From a virus: a stretch of DNA of 31,855 nucleotides. The stretch spans positions 1-31,855 of the IMG/VR virus record IMGVR_UViG_3300010430_000324. The stretch is one strand, 5' to 3'. The translations under genes and the position numbers were made by a program. Each line of letters opens with the position of its first letter. The first letter of the stretch is position 1. Of this stretch, positions 1 through 6,237 are shown piece by piece. The notes under the pieces were generated by a model. The model saw only the letters and a list, made by a program, of their open reading frames with translations, did not search any database and was not told the DNA's origin.

Positions 1-13
1 AGGAGGACACCGA

Positions 14-199
14 ATGAGCCTGAGAGACAAATGCATCGAAGCGATTGCCGACGTTGAAGGCATCCCGCCCACGCTCAGACACGAACGGATGTTGGATGCT
101 GTGTTGGACACGTTGGAAGCCAACGCCTTTGAGTTCATGGACGATGTTGAATTGCGGCGAGTCGTGGCTGTGTTGGCGGCAGCGGAGGAGACACCATGA
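14..199 (+). CDS. Small hypothetical protein (61 aa)
   Basis: A 61-residue acidic, mostly helical protein rich in Leu, Ala, Glu and Asp. The start is supported by a perfect AGGAGG at positions 1-6 with a 7-base gap to ATG. The stop overlaps the start of the next gene as ATGA, so it belongs to a tightly coupled run of small genes. I see no membrane segment, signal peptide, Cys motif or catalytic signature, and I do not recognise the family. The window begins just upstream, so the gene may be internal to a longer operon. The coding call is good; the function is unknown. Confidence 0.65.
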   Translation: MSLRDKCIEAIADVEGIPPTLRHERMLDAVLDTLEANAFEFMDDVELRRVVAVLAAAEETP

Positions 200-300
200 G
201 TTGGACATGCCGACCCTGCGCACGTAACGAACACCAACACTGCGACCAAGAAACCAACGGAACATACTGTACTTGCATGGAAGAAGAATGCGGCAAATGA
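196..300 (+). CDS. Tiny Cys-rich protein (34 aa), possible zinc ribbon
   Basis: Thirty-four residues with six cysteines (C5, C8, C16, C25, C27, C33) and two histidines, arranged as CxxC near the N terminus and CxC...C near the C terminus. That spacing suggests a metal-binding knuckle, although the fold is not certain. ATG overlaps the stop of the upstream gene (ATGA) and a GGAG lies 6-10 bases upstream (agcggaggag at 181-190). The stop again overlaps the next start. It is short, so the call rests on the coupling on both sides and on the non-random Cys pattern. Confidence 0.55.
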   Translation: MSWTCRPCARNEHQHCDQETNGTYCTCMEEECGK

Positions 301-464
301 TCGCTAAATGGGGGCCCACTATCCCTGTACCACCAGGCCACGATCTAAACGTAGAGGTCCATTCCTCTATCTGGCCGGATGATTGTCACTGTCAAGGGTT
401 CCACTGGTTCTGTACTCACACACTGGCAGAAGCCATAGCCGAAGCATTAGGAGAAGAAGAATAA
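297..464 (+). CDS. Small Cys/His protein (55 aa)
   Basis: A 55-residue protein starting at the ATG that overlaps the upstream stop (ATGA) rather than at an in-frame ATG 24 bases earlier, because the overlap pattern recurs throughout this cassette. The middle contains a CHCxxxHxxCTH cluster followed by an acidic, Ala/Glu-rich helical tail ending in GEEE. The cluster could bind zinc. The family is unknown to me. It ends in TAATG, sharing bases with the next start. Confidence 0.55.
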   Translation: MIAKWGPTIPVPPGHDLNVEVHSSIWPDDCHCQGFHWFCTHTLAEAIAEALGEEE

Positions 465-565
465 TGATCACACTATTAGAGATTATCAACGGGATACGAA
501 TACGAGTCCGCCGATTCTACCGGACCCACACCCACGGGGTGAACCAGTATCGGAGGATCCCATGA
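464..565 (+). CDS. Tiny basic peptide (33 aa)
   Basis: Thirty-three residues: a hydrophobic start (MITLLEIINGI) followed by an Arg-rich stretch with several Arg, Tyr and His residues. It begins at the A of the upstream TAA (TAATG) and ends in ATGA with the next gene. A ribosome site is weak (GGAGAAGAAG just upstream). It may be a DNA- or RNA-binding peptide, or its translation may simply couple its neighbours. Confidence is limited by its length. Confidence 0.4.
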   Translation: MITLLEIINGIRIRVRRFYRTHTHGVNQYRRIP

Positions 566-732
566 CAATCCCCATGCCCCCAGGCTGCGAAGTTGAAGGA
601 TGCGACCATGATCAAGCATCCCACCTAGTACACCCGTATGAGCAACCCGACCATATACTCATGGTATGCCGGAAATGTTACCAAGAGTTGATCAATGTTT
701 TCGGATGGGAGGAAGCTGTTGAAACGCCCTAA
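562..732 (+). CDS. Small zinc-knuckle-like protein (56 aa)
   Basis: Fifty-six residues with two cysteine pairs, C9/C14 and C36/C39 (MVCRKC), separated by a His-containing linker with HDQASH, a pattern typical of small treble-clef or zinc-ribbon phage proteins. ATG overlaps the upstream stop and is preceded by CGGAGG at 551-556. The tail (INVFGWEEAVETP) is acidic. No specific family is recognised. The gene overlaps the next one by 14 bases. Confidence 0.55.
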   Translation: MTIPMPPGCEVEGCDHDQASHLVHPYEQPDHILMVCRKCYQELINVFGWEEAVETP

Positions 733-931
733 CCCGGGACCACCAGAAGGGTTAGGCCGGATGGTGTGTTACATGTGTGGGAAACCCGTCCGAGACCACA
801 AGATAACCGCTTACTGCCCTGAACTAGTAAAAATCGACGGGCACCGGCGGGTAAGTACAGGAAGCGCACGAGAAACACGACACGAACCGAAAGCACACGA
901 TGACACAAACAATAAAAGCTCGGAAAGTTAG
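719..931 (+). CDS. Small Cys-containing protein (70 aa), TTG start
   Basis: I place the start at TTG 719 because GGGAGG at 707-712 lies exactly 6 bases upstream. The in-frame ATG at 695 has no such site and would overlap the previous gene more, and an in-frame ATG at 761 is the alternative. The core holds a CYMCGKPV knuckle with a further Cys 13 residues on, a half zinc ribbon. The C-terminal 40 residues are polar and low in complexity (Arg, His, Lys, Asp, Asn, Ser) and overlap the start of the dUTPase gene by 32 bases. Function unknown. Confidence 0.45.
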   Translation: MKRPNPGPPEGLGRMVCYMCGKPVRDHKITAYCPELVKIDGHRRVSTGSARETRHEPKAHDDTNNKSSES

Positions 932-1361
932 AGACACCGCCCTCCCCCTCAAATACCGTGAAGGAGACGGCGGAATAGACGTTGCCCTACCAGCTTGGGG
1001 GTTTCCCTCGCTCACAGGGGTAGACAGCATGTTCCCCTCGCTCACGGGGGAAGACAGTATAAAAATCCCGCTAGGTTGGGCGTTCGAGTGTCCCCCCGGT
1101 TGGCATCTGTTAGCCCTGCAGAAAAGCCGGCACGCAGGACGATTCCTGGTCGAAGCGCCCCTGATTGACAACAGTTATCGTGGGGAGATTCACGCTTGTT
1201 TAACCTTCCTCGGGTATGACAACAACATAATCCTCCGGCCCGGAGACTACATACTTCAACTCTTGCCAGTATGGTCCCCCCCGTTTATAGTCCAAGAAAC
1301 CACACAACTATCAGAAACAACAAGAGGAGGCGGAAACTTTGGATCAACAATGGAAACGTGA
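900..1361 (+). CDS. dut: dUTP diphosphatase (trimeric dUTPase)
   Basis: Hydrolyses dUTP to dUMP and pyrophosphate, keeping uracil out of DNA and feeding dUMP to thymidylate synthesis. The 153-residue length and all five motifs of the trimeric family are visible: motif I GGIDVALP (about residue 24), motif II around LQKSRHA, motif III APLIDNSYRGEI with the catalytic Asp and Tyr, motif IV PGDYILQLLPV, and the C-terminal Gly-rich motif V RGGGNFGST. Motif II is divergent (KSRHA instead of the usual PRSS type). A 10-residue tandem duplication sits between motifs I and II. The start is chosen so that the N-terminal strand (TIKARKV) matches the family. It overlaps the next gene, which uses a TTG start. 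Confidence 0.9.
   Translation: MTQTIKARKVRDTALPLKYREGDGGIDVALPAWGFPSLTGVDSMFPSLTGEDSIKIPLGWAFECPPGWHLLALQKSRHAGRFLVEAPLIDNSYRGEIHACLTFLGYDNNIILRPGDYILQLLPVWSPPFIVQETTQLSETTRGGGNFGSTMET
1001..1060 (+). repeat. Tandem duplication of 30 bp inside the dUTPase gene
   Basis: Two adjacent 30-bp units, 1001-1030 and 1031-1060, differ at only four positions and keep the reading frame. Each encodes a version of FPSLTG-x-DS followed by M or I. They lie between motifs I and II, in a surface loop or hairpin of dUTPase rather than in the active site. Confidence 0.85.
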
Positions 1362-1671
1362 CGAAGGGAAACCCCGGCTAGACCTGCTGCCAACACCAGC
1401 TCTAGCGAAAACCGCCGACGTGTTCGAATACGGCACACACAAATACGAACCATGGTCATGGAGAAAACATCCAGCTGAACTCAACCGGTGGTACGCGTCA
1501 ACAATGCGCCACCTGTTCGCCTGGGTCGAAGGAGAAGAAACAGACCCAGAATCCGGGTTACCTCATTTAGCGCATGCTGCTGCTGACCTGCTGATAATGC
1601 TCCAGATCAAAGAAGACCGAGACTATAGAGAGGAAACATCATCGACACTAAAACCAAAACTGTCTTCCTAG
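1339..1671 (+). CDS. dNTP pyrophosphohydrolase-like protein (DUF5664 / dATP-dGTP diphosphohydrolase N-terminal type)
   Basis: A 110-residue protein matching the pattern I know for this phage family: GKPRLDLLP near residue 11, then AKTADVFEYGTHKYEPWSWRK, a RHLFAWVEGEETDPESG stretch with the acidic metal-binding residues, and LPHLAHAAADLLIML. The family is related to all-alpha MazG-type NTP pyrophosphatases, which cleave dNTPs to dNMP and PPi. The start is TTG 1339, since AGAGGAGG at 1323-1330 is 8 bases upstream and no ATG is available in frame. The gene overlaps the dUTPase end by 23 bases. The substrate cannot be read from sequence; next to a hydroxymethylase-like gene, dCTP is one reasonable guess. 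Confidence 0.75.
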   Translation: MDQQWKRDEGKPRLDLLPTPALAKTADVFEYGTHKYEPWSWRKHPAELNRWYASTMRHLFAWVEGEETDPESGLPHLAHAAADLLIMLQIKEDRDYREETSSTLKPKLSS

Positions 1672-1889
1672 AAGTATCCGCCAAACCAGGATACACGTTC
1701 AACGCGTGGCTAGACATGCACCAAGACATGCCCTCCCGGACTGTAACCATAGTTTCCAGGGGGACCCTCAACGGGGTTGTATCCGTATCCTACACGGCCA
1801 AAGGGGCCGCCAAAGAAGACATTATGCGCCCCTATCTGACAAGACCCAAATGGACTCGGGTCGCAACAGTAAAGGAGAACACACTATGA
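1641..1889 (+). CDS. Small protein with apparent non-canonical AUC start (about 82 aa)
   Basis: This frame is open from an in-frame TAG at 1626-1628 to a TGA that overlaps the next start (ATGA at 1886-1889). Between the TAG and the coding body only AGA, GGA, AAC, ATC and ATC occur, so no ATG, GTG or TTG is available. A ribosome site GAGAGG (1628-1633) is 7 bases before ATC 1641 and 4 before ATC 1638. The product looks real: TVFLEVSAKPGY, then alternating strands such as RTVTIVSRGTLNGVVSVSYT and a basic end. The first in-frame ATG (1716) would remove about 25 residues. Alternatives are a -1 frameshift from the upstream gene, or a base-call error. Function unknown. Confidence 0.5.
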   Translation: MDTKTKTVFLEVSAKPGYTFNAWLDMHQDMPSRTVTIVSRGTLNGVVSVSYTAKGAAKEDIMRPYLTRPKWTRVATVKENTL

Positions 1890-2701
1890 CCGACGGGTTA
1901 CATGTTCTAGACTTAAACAACATGACCCTATCCCAACAAGGATACCGGCAGGCCGTAACCGACCTGCATTTCAGGGGACACCCTTACGAAGACAGCAACG
2001 GGGTCATGCTCGAGCTGATAGGCTACACGTACATGATCGACCCCACAAACCCGTGGTTCTCGTTTATGGAACGGAAACTCTCCCCAAGCTTCATAGCTAA
2101 GGAACTCTTCTGGTATGTCAACGGGGACAAAGCAGACGCGAGCATAGGCGAAACCGCCAAAGTGTGGAAAAGTGTTATCGACGCAGACGGAGAAGCCGTA
2201 TCCAACTACGGGTACCAAGCGTTCACAATGCAACGATTAGGACACGCCATCGGGCTACTCGGGATAGAACCCGAAACCCGCCGGGCCATCATCTACTTCG
2301 GAGAAAACGAGCATGTCACCCGACACGAATACAAGAAAGATCAACCCTGCGCCAACAGTATCCAATTCTTGATCAGAGACGGGACACTCCACACGGTCGT
2401 TTCCCAACGCTCTCAAGATCTAATCTACGGGGTGGCCGGTGACGCGGTGTTCTTCAGTTTCCTGTCACTACTAGCTAGTAAAATACTAGACGTGAGCCTG
2501 GGGCTCATCGACCAACAATGTGGGAGTTTCCATCGATACCCCAAACACAAACAAATGGTCGAAAGCTTGCTTAACCCGACCCCCTATCATTTAGACTGGA
2601 AAACCGAGCTAATGACCAAAAAGGAGGCGCTCAACATTGTGCTAACCAAAGATACAAGCGGACCGTTCATGACCTGGCTGAAAGACACCTACATTGGTTA
2701 A
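1886..2701 (+). CDS. Thymidylate-synthase-fold enzyme, probable dCMP hydroxymethylase
   Basis: A 271-residue member of the thymidylate synthase/dCMP hydroxymethylase family, which transfers a one-carbon unit from methylene-tetrahydrofolate to C5 of a pyrimidine dNMP. Visible features are SNYGY (about 106-110), TRRAIIY (131-137), catalytic Cys155 in DQPCANSIQF, QRSQD (174-178), YGVAGD (181-186) and GSFHRY (213-218). Aligned without gaps to E. coli ThyA from QRS onwards, the Asn that recognises uracil (N177) is Asp186 here, as in T4 gp42, and the PCH motif is PCA. Several blocks also resemble T4 gp42 more than ThyA. The start is the ATG at 1886 with AAAGGAG at 1871-1877; a longer open frame upstream is the shadow of the previous gene. 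A true thymidylate synthase remains the alternative. Confidence 0.8.
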   Translation: MTDGLHVLDLNNMTLSQQGYRQAVTDLHFRGHPYEDSNGVMLELIGYTYMIDPTNPWFSFMERKLSPSFIAKELFWYVNGDKADASIGETAKVWKSVIDADGEAVSNYGYQAFTMQRLGHAIGLLGIEPETRRAIIYFGENEHVTRHEYKKDQPCANSIQFLIRDGTLHTVVSQRSQDLIYGVAGDAVFFSFLSLLASKILDVSLGLIDQQCGSFHRYPKHKQMVESLLNPTPYHLDWKTELMTKKEALNIVLTKDTSGPFMTWLKDTYIG

Positions 2702-3392
2702 ACTAACCTCAAGAGGGATCAGCTATGTAATCGCAGGGCAAGAATACCAGCGGGTCACTCGAATCCTAAACCATCTATCCAAACCCGCCTTAACCGGGTG
2801 GGCAGCCCGAATGGCAGCCGAACGAGCCGTCGAAGACTACGATATTTGGAAACAGATGGACCCAGCAGACGCCATCAACTATATCAAAGGAGCACACACG
2901 GTAGGCCGCGATAAGAAAGCCAGCAAAGGCACAAACGCACACGAAGCGATCGCAACCTACTACGATGAAGACCCCAGCAAACACCAACTAGGAGTTTACG
3001 ACGGATACATACAAGCCGCTGACAAGTTCCTGACCGACAAGAACCTAGAAATCGTTCGCACCGAAGTGACCTTCTGTGACCCGTCCGGGTACGCAGGAAC
3101 AGCCGACGTGTGGGCTCAAGAAACCCTGACCGGCGACAACTGGATCGTCGACTGGAAGACAGGAGGACTCTGGCCAGAATCACACCTACAAATAACCGCA
3201 TACGCACAAGCCAAACACTGGGTTGACGAAAGTACCGGAACAGAAATCCTAGTCGAAACCCCCGAATTCGTCGGCGGGCACCTCGTAGGAATCCAAGAAC
3301 ACGGCAACTACAAAACCCAACAAGTAGACACACACAACCAGGAAGCATACAACGCGTTCAAAGGGCTAATGGCCATACACACGTGGAGATAA
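2694..3392 (+). CDS. PD-(D/E)XK nuclease, RecB/Cas4-like exonuclease
   Basis: A 232-residue nuclease of the type encoded by many phages for recombination or DNA end processing. Motifs in order: GTNAHE with His83, Glu124 in RTEVTF, Asp138 in GTADVW, the DWK core at 153-155 (IVDWKTGG), and a QxxxY motif in LQITAY (166-170), as in the RecB/AddB nuclease family. There is no Cys cluster, so it is not an iron-sulfur Cas4. The start is TTG 2694, overlapping the end of the previous gene; ribosome-site support is poor and no ATG is available in frame before the conserved part. It is followed by a possible ssDNA-binding protein, a common exonuclease/partner order. Confidence 0.8.
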   Translation: MVKLTSRGISYVIAGQEYQRVTRILNHLSKPALTGWAARMAAERAVEDYDIWKQMDPADAINYIKGAHTVGRDKKASKGTNAHEAIATYYDEDPSKHQLGVYDGYIQAADKFLTDKNLEIVRTEVTFCDPSGYAGTADVWAQETLTGDNWIVDWKTGGLWPESHLQITAYAQAKHWVDESTGTEILVETPEFVGGHLVGIQEHGNYKTQQVDTHNQEAYNAFKGLMAIHTWR

Positions 3393-3411
3393 ACCGGAAA
3401 GCAGATAAACC

Positions 3412-3825
3412 ATGAAAATAGAAGCAAGAGACCCAGAAGAATTCCTTCACGAAGAAGGAGTACACATCCCCGCCCACATTTACGCTGTCGAAGACGCCGG
3501 CGAAGGAGAATTCGGGCCACAACTCAAATGGATTTTCCTTGACGAAGACGACCAAGAAATATGGGCATGGTCATCCACCACACTATCAGCCCGTTCCAAA
3601 CTCGGCAAATGGGCCACAAACCTTGGGACAGACATCAGCAACGGTGTCGACACCGACGACTACATAGGGTTAACCGTTAACCTCGTGTTCGAACGATACA
3701 ACAAGGCAGACGGCACCCTCGCAGAAAAAGTAGTACACGTGAAAGCCGGCGACGGGAAAAGCCTAAAACTCGCCGACCTCGAAAAACGGGCACCCCTATA
3801 CGACACGCTCGAAGACCCCTTCTAA
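3412..3825 (+). CDS. Hypothetical protein, possible ssDNA-binding or recombination partner (137 aa)
   Basis: A 137-residue acidic protein (pattern: FGPQLKWIF, then EIWAWSS, then ARSKLGKWATNLGT, then a strand LTVNLVFERYNKADG, and an acidic C terminus ending in LEDPF). The beta-rich middle and the acidic tail are reminiscent of phage OB-fold single-strand-binding proteins, and the gene sits directly after the nuclease. I cannot confirm an OB fold by eye. ATG 3412 has only a weak GGAAAG upstream. A conserved hypothetical recombination accessory protein is the safest reading. Confidence 0.6.
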   Translation: MKIEARDPEEFLHEEGVHIPAHIYAVEDAGEGEFGPQLKWIFLDEDDQEIWAWSSTTLSARSKLGKWATNLGTDISNGVDTDDYIGLTVNLVFERYNKADGTLAEKVVHVKAGDGKSLKLADLEKRAPLYDTLEDPF

Positions 3826-3831
3826 ACCAGG

Positions 3832-4089
3832 GTGGAAGAACAAGACACAATATTCGACCAGACCATCCTCCCACCCCCCACCGGACGCAGACGGACCTTC
3901 ATAACCCTACAAATAGGGAACAGGAAATATCAAACAAGCGCGGTATGGGACGGGGACGGTTGGCGAATAGAAAGGAAAGGGGAGAGGTCCAACCAGGGCC
4001 TCACCCCTCTCCTAACCGACTGGACCGAAGTGATACGCAACATGTCCCACTGGGCTGCCACCAGCATACAAGAAACACTACATGACTAA
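3832..4089 (+). CDS. Hypothetical protein (85 aa), GTG start
   Basis: An 85-residue protein starting at GTG seven bases after the previous stop. The middle has a short beta-like section (FITLQIGNRKYQTSAVWDGDGWRIER) followed by a helical C terminus (LLTDWTEVIRNMSHWAATSIQETL). Its last eight bases overlap the start of the HNH gene. No motif or family is recognised. The position within the replication/recombination block suggests an accessory role there, which is only inference. Confidence 0.6.
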   Translation: MEEQDTIFDQTILPPPTGRRRTFITLQIGNRKYQTSAVWDGDGWRIERKGERSNQGLTPLLTDWTEVIRNMSHWAATSIQETLHD

Positions 4090-4432
4090 ACGAAAAAAGA
4101 AACCAGTCAACTACATGAGACAAGCCGACACCGCGTTCTCAATATGGGTAAGAGCACGCGACAAGAAATGTCAAAACTGTGGAAAAAAAGAACGACTCCA
4201 ATGCGCACACCTGATCAGCCGATCCTACAAAACAATCCGATGCGACCCAGACAACGCGACCACCCTCTGCGCTAGCTGTCACGTGTACTACACCCACCGG
4301 CCCCTAGAATGGGAAGACTGGCTAGAAACCAACCATCCAGGCCAATACCAGAAACTCAAAACAAAAGCACTCACCTACAAGCGCATCAACTGGAAAACCG
4401 AGGCCCAGAAATGGAAAACCAAAATCAAATAG
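4082..4432 (+). CDS. HNH endonuclease, NinG/Rap-like
   Basis: A 116-residue basic protein with an HNH/treble-clef core: Cys30 and Cys33 (KCQNCGK), CAHLISRSY with His43, and Cys63/Cys66/His67 (LCASCHVYY). The arrangement with the flanking LQCAHLISRS and a C-terminal EWEDWL resembles phage NinG (lambda Rap), which acts in recombination at branched DNA. The N terminus is Lys/Arg-rich. It lies between a nuclease/ssDNA-binding pair and a RecA-fold ATPase, which fits a recombination role better than a homing one. The gene overlaps the previous one by 8 bases. Confidence 0.75.
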   Translation: MTKRKKKPVNYMRQADTAFSIWVRARDKKCQNCGKKERLQCAHLISRSYKTIRCDPDNATTLCASCHVYYTHRPLEWEDWLETNHPGQYQKLKTKALTYKRINWKTEAQKWKTKIK

Positions 4433-4665
4433 GGAGCCCCCGCACACAAGAGACTCCCCAATTTGAGAACACCAAAAGCGTTCCCACTGATAATAACATA
4501 ATCGAAACCGGTGACCCCGAAACCCGCTACATCATCAAACAATGCAAAACCTGCAAAGGACACGGGGACGCCTGGTATTCTCAAACCCGCCACCTATGCC
4601 CCAACGTTCATACCGACGAGCTAACGTGTCCCCTCTGCGACAATAAGGGACACGTTTGGATATGA
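4411..4665 (+). CDS. Zinc-finger protein with CxxCxGxG-type motif (84 aa)
   Basis: I choose ATG 4411, inside the end of the HNH gene, because CGAGG lies about 9 bases upstream; an in-frame ATG at 4309 would overlap by more than 120 bases. The N-terminal half is polar and probably disordered (Gln, Asn, Thr, Pro). The C-terminal half has CKTCKGHG and, 28 residues later, CPLCDNKGHV, two halves of a DnaJ-like zinc knuckle. Such small proteins occur beside phage primases and helicases. The stop overlaps the ATPase start region. Confidence 0.65.
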   Translation: MENQNQIGSPRTQETPQFENTKSVPTDNNIIETGDPETRYIIKQCKTCKGHGDAWYSQTRHLCPNVHTDELTCPLCDNKGHVWI

Positions 4666-5612
4666 GCACACACGACCCACGAGAATTCAACTGGGACACC
4701 CTCATAACAGGCGGCACACAAATCGAATGGCTCATAGAACCCATCGTGCCAGCCGGCAAATTCACAATGCTTTACGCCGACGCCAGCCAAGGGAAAAGCT
4801 GGCTAGCCCTCTGGTGGGCCTACGAACAAGCCATCAAAGGATTATCAATCTGCTACATCGACAACGAAATGGACGAGCAAGACCTAATCCAACGCATGAC
4901 CGAATTCGGCGGGAAACAACACCTGCTCGAACTCCACCAAAACCTGCACTACAGTTTCCACACGTTCAACGATCTACTAGAACCCCAAAACCGGGAACAC
5001 CTCATGGAATGGGTCACCGACCACTCCCCCGACCTAGTAGTCTTCGACACGTTCATGGCTAGCATCATCGGCGACGAAAACACTGTCGAAACCATCCAAG
5101 CCTTCAGACGCGACATAGCCCAACCCCTAAAAGACACGGGAGCAGCCGTACTCATCATCGACCACGCCGGAAAAAACCCCGAAAACCAGGTACGAGGATC
5201 CTCCGCTAAAAAACAAGCCGTCGACGTGATGTGGAAAGTGTCCCTACACGAAGCAGTCGGCAACATGCGAGACCTCTCCCTATACAACGAAAAAGGGCGA
5301 TCCGGCAAAATGCCTAAAAAAGCACGCTACACCATCTACACCGAACCAGACAAAATCGAGTTCCGACAAGCCGGAGACTGGTACCAGTCCGAAGACGACA
5401 AAGAAGAACGAGCGCTCGCCCTCATCCCCCTAATGGAAAAAGAAGGGGTCCAATGGGAATGGTCCCTCAACCAGACATACCAGCATCTAGTCGAAAAAGG
5501 GCACCACTGGCCCAAATTCCTGATGGCCATAGCCAAACGGTTAGTAAACGAAGAACCAGGACAAGAAGTTCACCCAGAGCAAACATTAGAAACCCAAACC
5601 GTGGAAGTTTAA
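4656..5612 (+). CDS. RecA-fold ATPase (AAA_25/RepA-like), probable replicative helicase or recombinase
   Basis: A 318-residue protein with a P-loop at 41-48 (ADASQGKS, lacking the usual first Gly), IDNE at 68-71, a Walker B DLVVFD at 126-131, an IIDHAGK sensor-like segment and a VRGSSAKKQAVD stretch, the order seen in RepA/AAA_25 ATPases of plasmids and phages. These act as hexameric helicases or helicase loaders in replication. The C-terminal 80 residues are acidic and variable. The start may be TTG 4656 (AAGGGA 6 bases upstream) or ATG 4662. The stop codon lies inside a long inverted repeat. Confidence 0.75.
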   Translation: MDMSTHDPREFNWDTLITGGTQIEWLIEPIVPAGKFTMLYADASQGKSWLALWWAYEQAIKGLSICYIDNEMDEQDLIQRMTEFGGKQHLLELHQNLHYSFHTFNDLLEPQNREHLMEWVTDHSPDLVVFDTFMASIIGDENTVETIQAFRRDIAQPLKDTGAAVLIIDHAGKNPENQVRGSSAKKQAVDVMWKVSLHEAVGNMRDLSLYNEKGRSGKMPKKARYTIYTEPDKIEFRQAGDWYQSEDDKEERALALIPLMEKEGVQWEWSLNQTYQHLVEKGHHWPKFLMAIAKRLVNEEPGQEVHPEQTLETQTVEV

Positions 5613-5677
5613 GATTGTGGAGCGGAGGCGTCCTGAAACGCCCTTCGTATTAGTACGAAGCGACTCCACAATCTTAA
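5609..5677. other. Perfect 14-bp inverted repeat enclosing two hairpins (three-way junction)
   Basis: The outer arms 5609-5622 and 5664-5677 pair perfectly over 14 bp. Between them lie hairpin A (stem 5627-5631 with 5638-5642, 6-base loop) and hairpin B (stem 5643-5649 with 5654-5660, loop TTAG), stacked with no bases between them. Almost every base is paired, giving a cruciform in DNA or a three-way junction in RNA. The left arm contains the stop codon of the ATPase gene. No T-run follows on either strand, so it is not a standard intrinsic terminator, and there is no hammerhead core. It could be a small RNA, an RNA 3'-end stabiliser, or an origin or protein-binding site. Confidence 0.85.
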
Positions 5678-5708
5678 CACGTTGAAAAAAATTACGAGGT
5701 AAACACTC

Positions 5709-6197
5709 ATGGCAACTAGACGGTTAGACGGAACAGAAGAATACCAAAAGCATATTTCGGCGTTGTTGGTGGAAAACCGCCGGCTACAGTCCCGCTCCCA
5801 TCTAGGTGTCCAGAACGCGATCGCTGAATTCCCGGAGCTAGGGGACCTTCTGGATGTTGTTGTTGAAATGATTGATAGGGCTGACCCTTTGCAAGGGGTG
5901 GTTCTGGATGATTCACGAGGTGGCTCTAACATGGACTATATTTCGTCGGATGGGAAGAGCACGGCTGCTGGGCGGGCCACTTTTGGGGATCGTGGAAGGA
6001 TCCGTTATTGGCGGAAACGTGTGGGGGATATTGTTGAGGCTGTCCGGAATGATCTAGATCCTTATTCGGGGTTGCGTAAGGTTGATGATCGTCCTCGGTG
6101 TCGTCGGAGGAAGTGTGATGGGTTTGGGAAGAGGCAAACTAGGGATGCAGCGTTTTGCGGGTTTTGTCGGAAAGAATTCCCGAGAAGTGCTGATTAG
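5709..6197 (+). CDS. Hypothetical protein with C-terminal zinc ribbon (162 aa)
   Basis: A 162-residue protein. Residues 1-60 are helical and partly amphipathic (EEYQKHISALLVENRRLQS...). The middle has GRIRYWRKRVGDIVEAVRNDLDPYSG, and the C terminus has cysteines at RCRRRKC and, about 14 residues later, FCGFC, a plausible zinc ribbon rich in Arg. This looks like a nucleic-acid-binding or regulatory protein. ATG is preceded by CGAGG at 5695-5699. The gene is G/T-rich on the coding strand, unlike the A/C-rich genes upstream. Confidence 0.65.
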   Translation: MATRRLDGTEEYQKHISALLVENRRLQSRSHLGVQNAIAEFPELGDLLDVVVEMIDRADPLQGVVLDDSRGGSNMDYISSDGKSTAAGRATFGDRGRIRYWRKRVGDIVEAVRNDLDPYSGLRKVDDRPRCRRRKCDGFGKRQTRDAAFCGFCRKEFPRSAD

Positions 6198-6200
6198 GGG

Positions 6201-6237
6201 TTTACAGACTGCGTAACATACGACATAATAAACCTTA
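6201..6237 (+). promoter_or_regulatory. Sigma70-type promoter giving a leaderless transcript
   Basis: TTTACA (6201-6206) and CATAAT (6224-6229) are separated by exactly 17 bases. The expected transcription start falls at 6236-6237, which is the A of the next gene's ATG. That gene has no ribosome-binding site, so the pieces fit a leaderless mRNA, common in actinobacteria. Confidence 0.6.

Noticed and set aside
1706-2701. A longer hydroxymethylase/thymidylate synthase starting at 1706.
   Set aside because: The extra 60 residues are Arg/His-rich, lie in the shadow of another coding frame, and a good ribosome site precedes the ATG at 1886.
2694-3392. Cas4 as part of a CRISPR system.
   Set aside because: The nuclease lacks the Cys cluster for an iron-sulfur site, and no other cas gene or array is present; it is a common phage exonuclease type.
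5609-5677. Intrinsic terminator or hammerhead ribozyme at the three-way junction.
   Set aside because: No T-run follows the stem on either strand, and the CUGAUGA/GAAA core arrangement of a hammerhead is absent, despite a CTGAAA in the loop of hairpin A.
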